In this document: one piece after another, positions 5,467 through 5,826 of the stretch
Numbering within the stretch: position 1 is the stretch's first letter
Layout: each line of letters opens with the position of its first letter
Assembly (NCBI GenBank): GCA_934394515.1
Contig: CAKRRU010000132.1
Coordinates: 1-5,826, forward strand
From: an uncultured Acetatifactor sp.
Lineage (GTDB): Bacteria > Bacillota > Clostridia > Lachnospirales > Lachnospiraceae
Direction: 5' to 3'
Length of the DNA: 5,826 nt
Notes under the pieces: generated by a model
Told to the model about the DNA's origin: nothing
Database searches by the model: none
What the model saw: the letters and a program-made list of their open reading frames with translations, nothing else
Position numbers and translations under genes: made by a program

Positions 5467-5471
5467 ATAAT
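5463..5471 (+). promoter_or_regulatory. Extended -10 promoter element for the DUF951 gene
   Basis: TGATATAAT (5463-5471) is a perfect TGnTATAAT extended -10, 31 bases before the DUF951 ATG, giving a leader of about 25 bases. At the normal -35 distance (about 5443-5448, AGCATC) there is no match, since that position is inside a hairpin. TTGATC (5414-5419) and TTGACG (5398-5403) lie further up, beyond the structured element. Identical TGATATAAT also occurs at 5289-5297. Confidence 0.6.
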
Positions 5472-5502
5472 CTTGGCAGAAGAAAAGTAGAGGAATGATA
5501 TT

Positions 5503-5685
5503 ATGGACATCAATGTAGGCGATGTATTAAAACTGAAAAAACAACACCCCTGCGGCAGTAAAGAATGGGAAGTACTTCGTGTGGGAGCAGACTTTCGGCT
5601 GAAATGTCTGGGCTGCGGTCACCAGATTATGATCGCACGGAAATTATTAGAAAAAAATGTGAAAGAAATCGTAGAAAAAGCTTGA
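5503..5685 (+). CDS. DUF951-family small protein (YyzM-like)
   Basis: A 60-residue protein; function of the family is unknown. The sequence matches the conserved DUF951 layout: a start with VGDVLKLKKQHPCGS (residues 5-19), W22 and R26 in KEWEVLRVG, and CLGCGH (35-40), then a basic tail. C17, C35 and C38, with H15 or H40, could form a zinc-ribbon-like site; this is inferred. The GTAGAGGA site (5487-5494) sits 8 bases before the ATG. The gene is followed 98 bases later by rpsF. In Bacillus subtilis the DUF951 gene yyzM also lies near rpsF-ssb-rpsR, so the position is conserved. It is driven by the promoter at the end of the structured repeat. Confidence 0.85.
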   Translation: MDINVGDVLKLKKQHPCGSKEWEVLRVGADFRLKCLGCGHQIMIARKLLEKNVKEIVEKA

Positions 5686-5710
5686 AAATCTCACGTGGAT
5701 ATGGTATTAT
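5682..5710 (+). promoter_or_regulatory. Sigma-A promoter for the rpsF operon
   Basis: TTGAAA (5682-5687, overlapping the DUF951 stop codon) and TATTAT (5705-5710), 17-base spacer, with extended -10 TG at 5702-5703. The predicted start is near 5717, leaving a leader of about 67 bases before rpsF. TCTCACG (5689-5695) and CGTGAGA (5718-5724) form a 7-bp inverted repeat that brackets the -10 box, which could be an operator or a weak hairpin. Confidence 0.75.
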
Positions 5711-5732
5711 GTGACTTCGTGAGACACTTTAT

Positions 5733-5776
5733 TCCTTGCTCATATGTAAGATATGGGCCAGAGACCAAAAGGAGGT
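5733..5776 (+). promoter_or_regulatory. rpsF leader structure covering the ribosome binding site
   Basis: GCTCATAT (5738-5745) pairs with ATATGGGC (5751-5758) around a GTAAG loop (one G-T pair). Outside it TCCTT (5733-5737) can pair with AAGGA (5769-5773) of the AAAGGAGGT ribosome binding site, separated by an internal loop CAGAGACCAA. Such a fold would hide the site. rpsF leaders are known in several bacteria to be bound by the S6:S18 complex for feedback control. I cannot see the bulged CCG hallmark of that motif with certainty, so the autoregulatory reading is inferred. Confidence 0.4.
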
Positions 5777-5783
5777 AACTAAC

Positions 5784-5826
5784 ATGAACAAGTACGAATT
5801 AGCCGTTGTTGTTAGCGCTAAGATCG
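5784..5826 (+). CDS. rpsF: 30S ribosomal protein bS6, first 14 codons (runs off window)
   Basis: The ATG at 5784 follows AAAGGAGGT (5768-5776) at ideal spacing. The visible residues MNKYELAVVVSAKI match the N-terminal beta-strand of bacterial S6 (MxKYEL-). S6 binds 16S rRNA in the platform of the small subunit as a dimer with S18. In Firmicutes it usually heads an rpsF-ssb-rpsR operon, which would continue to the right of the window. The strong promoter at 5682-5710 gives it its own start, though read-through from the DUF951 promoter is possible. Confidence 0.9.
   Translation, partial: MNKYELAVVVSAKI

Larger units (their letters stand above)
5289..5471 (+). repeat. Composite palindrome-rich repeat region bounded by TGATATAAT
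   Basis: This non-coding stretch starts in the DUF218 stop codon and ends at the promoter of the DUF951 gene. It begins with TGATATAAT (5289-5297), has CGATATAATGAG in the middle (5360-5371 region), and ends with TGATATAAT (5463-5471). Between these are four separate inverted-repeat units, listed below. GCGAA recurs at 5331, 5408, 5429 and 5455. GATATAATGA is followed in both the first and second copies by a hairpin with a bulge on its 3' arm and then GCGAA, so the two parts (5289-5358 and 5360-5462) look like diverged copies of one design. No T-runs follow the hairpins, so they are not intrinsic terminators. It resembles the logic of intergenic repeats such as BOX or REP, but I recognise no named family. 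Confidence 0.6.

Noticed and set aside
5292..5502. CRISPR array or tRNA in the palindrome-rich spacer
   Set aside because: There are no regularly spaced identical repeats with unique spacers, and the three-way fold lacks the tRNA T-loop and acceptor features.

Overview
The window looks like a chromosomal segment of a low-to-mid GC Firmicute, most likely a gut clostridium of the Lachnospiraceae type. This is inferred from strong AGGAGG ribosome binding sites, TTG..TGnTATAAT promoters, a Fur-like regulator next to a small membrane-anchored HMA protein, and a DUF951 gene directly before rpsF, as in the Bacillus yyzM/rpsF neighbourhood. No phage, transposase, CRISPR array, tRNA or rRNA gene is visible.

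Left part (1-858, + strand): the 3' end of a Fur-family regulator with an unusual Cys-rich C-terminus. It is followed by a 169-base spacer holding a perfect operator-like inverted repeat and a terminator/attenuator-like hairpin. Next is a 119-residue protein with one N-terminal membrane helix, a Gly/Cys-rich linker and a CxxC heavy-metal-associated domain. Together they suggest a metal-responsive pair.

Middle part (872-4249, - strand): three genes read leftwards in the order sirtuin (NAD-dependent protein deacylase), AGCS-family sodium:alanine/glycine symporter, glycerate 2-kinase. The symporter and kinase genes are 6 bases apart and almost certainly co-transcribed. The sirtuin is 84 bases upstream, across a perfect 10-bp inverted repeat. 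The left end meets the HMA gene convergently with a 13-base gap.

Right part (4250-5826, + strand): a 208-base divergent promoter region, then a membrane-anchored YdcF/SanA-type DUF218 protein. A 211-base non-coding spacer packed with palindromes comes next, then a 60-residue DUF951 zinc-ribbon-like protein, a strong promoter overlapping its stop codon, and the first 14 codons of rpsF (ribosomal protein bS6).

The most unusual sequence is the spacer at 5289-5471. It carries three copies of GATATAAT, four separate hairpin units including a three-way-junction fold, and two 18-base units whose stems differ by compensating base changes. It looks like a composite structured repeat that also supplies -10 promoter boxes. 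I do not recognise it as a named element.
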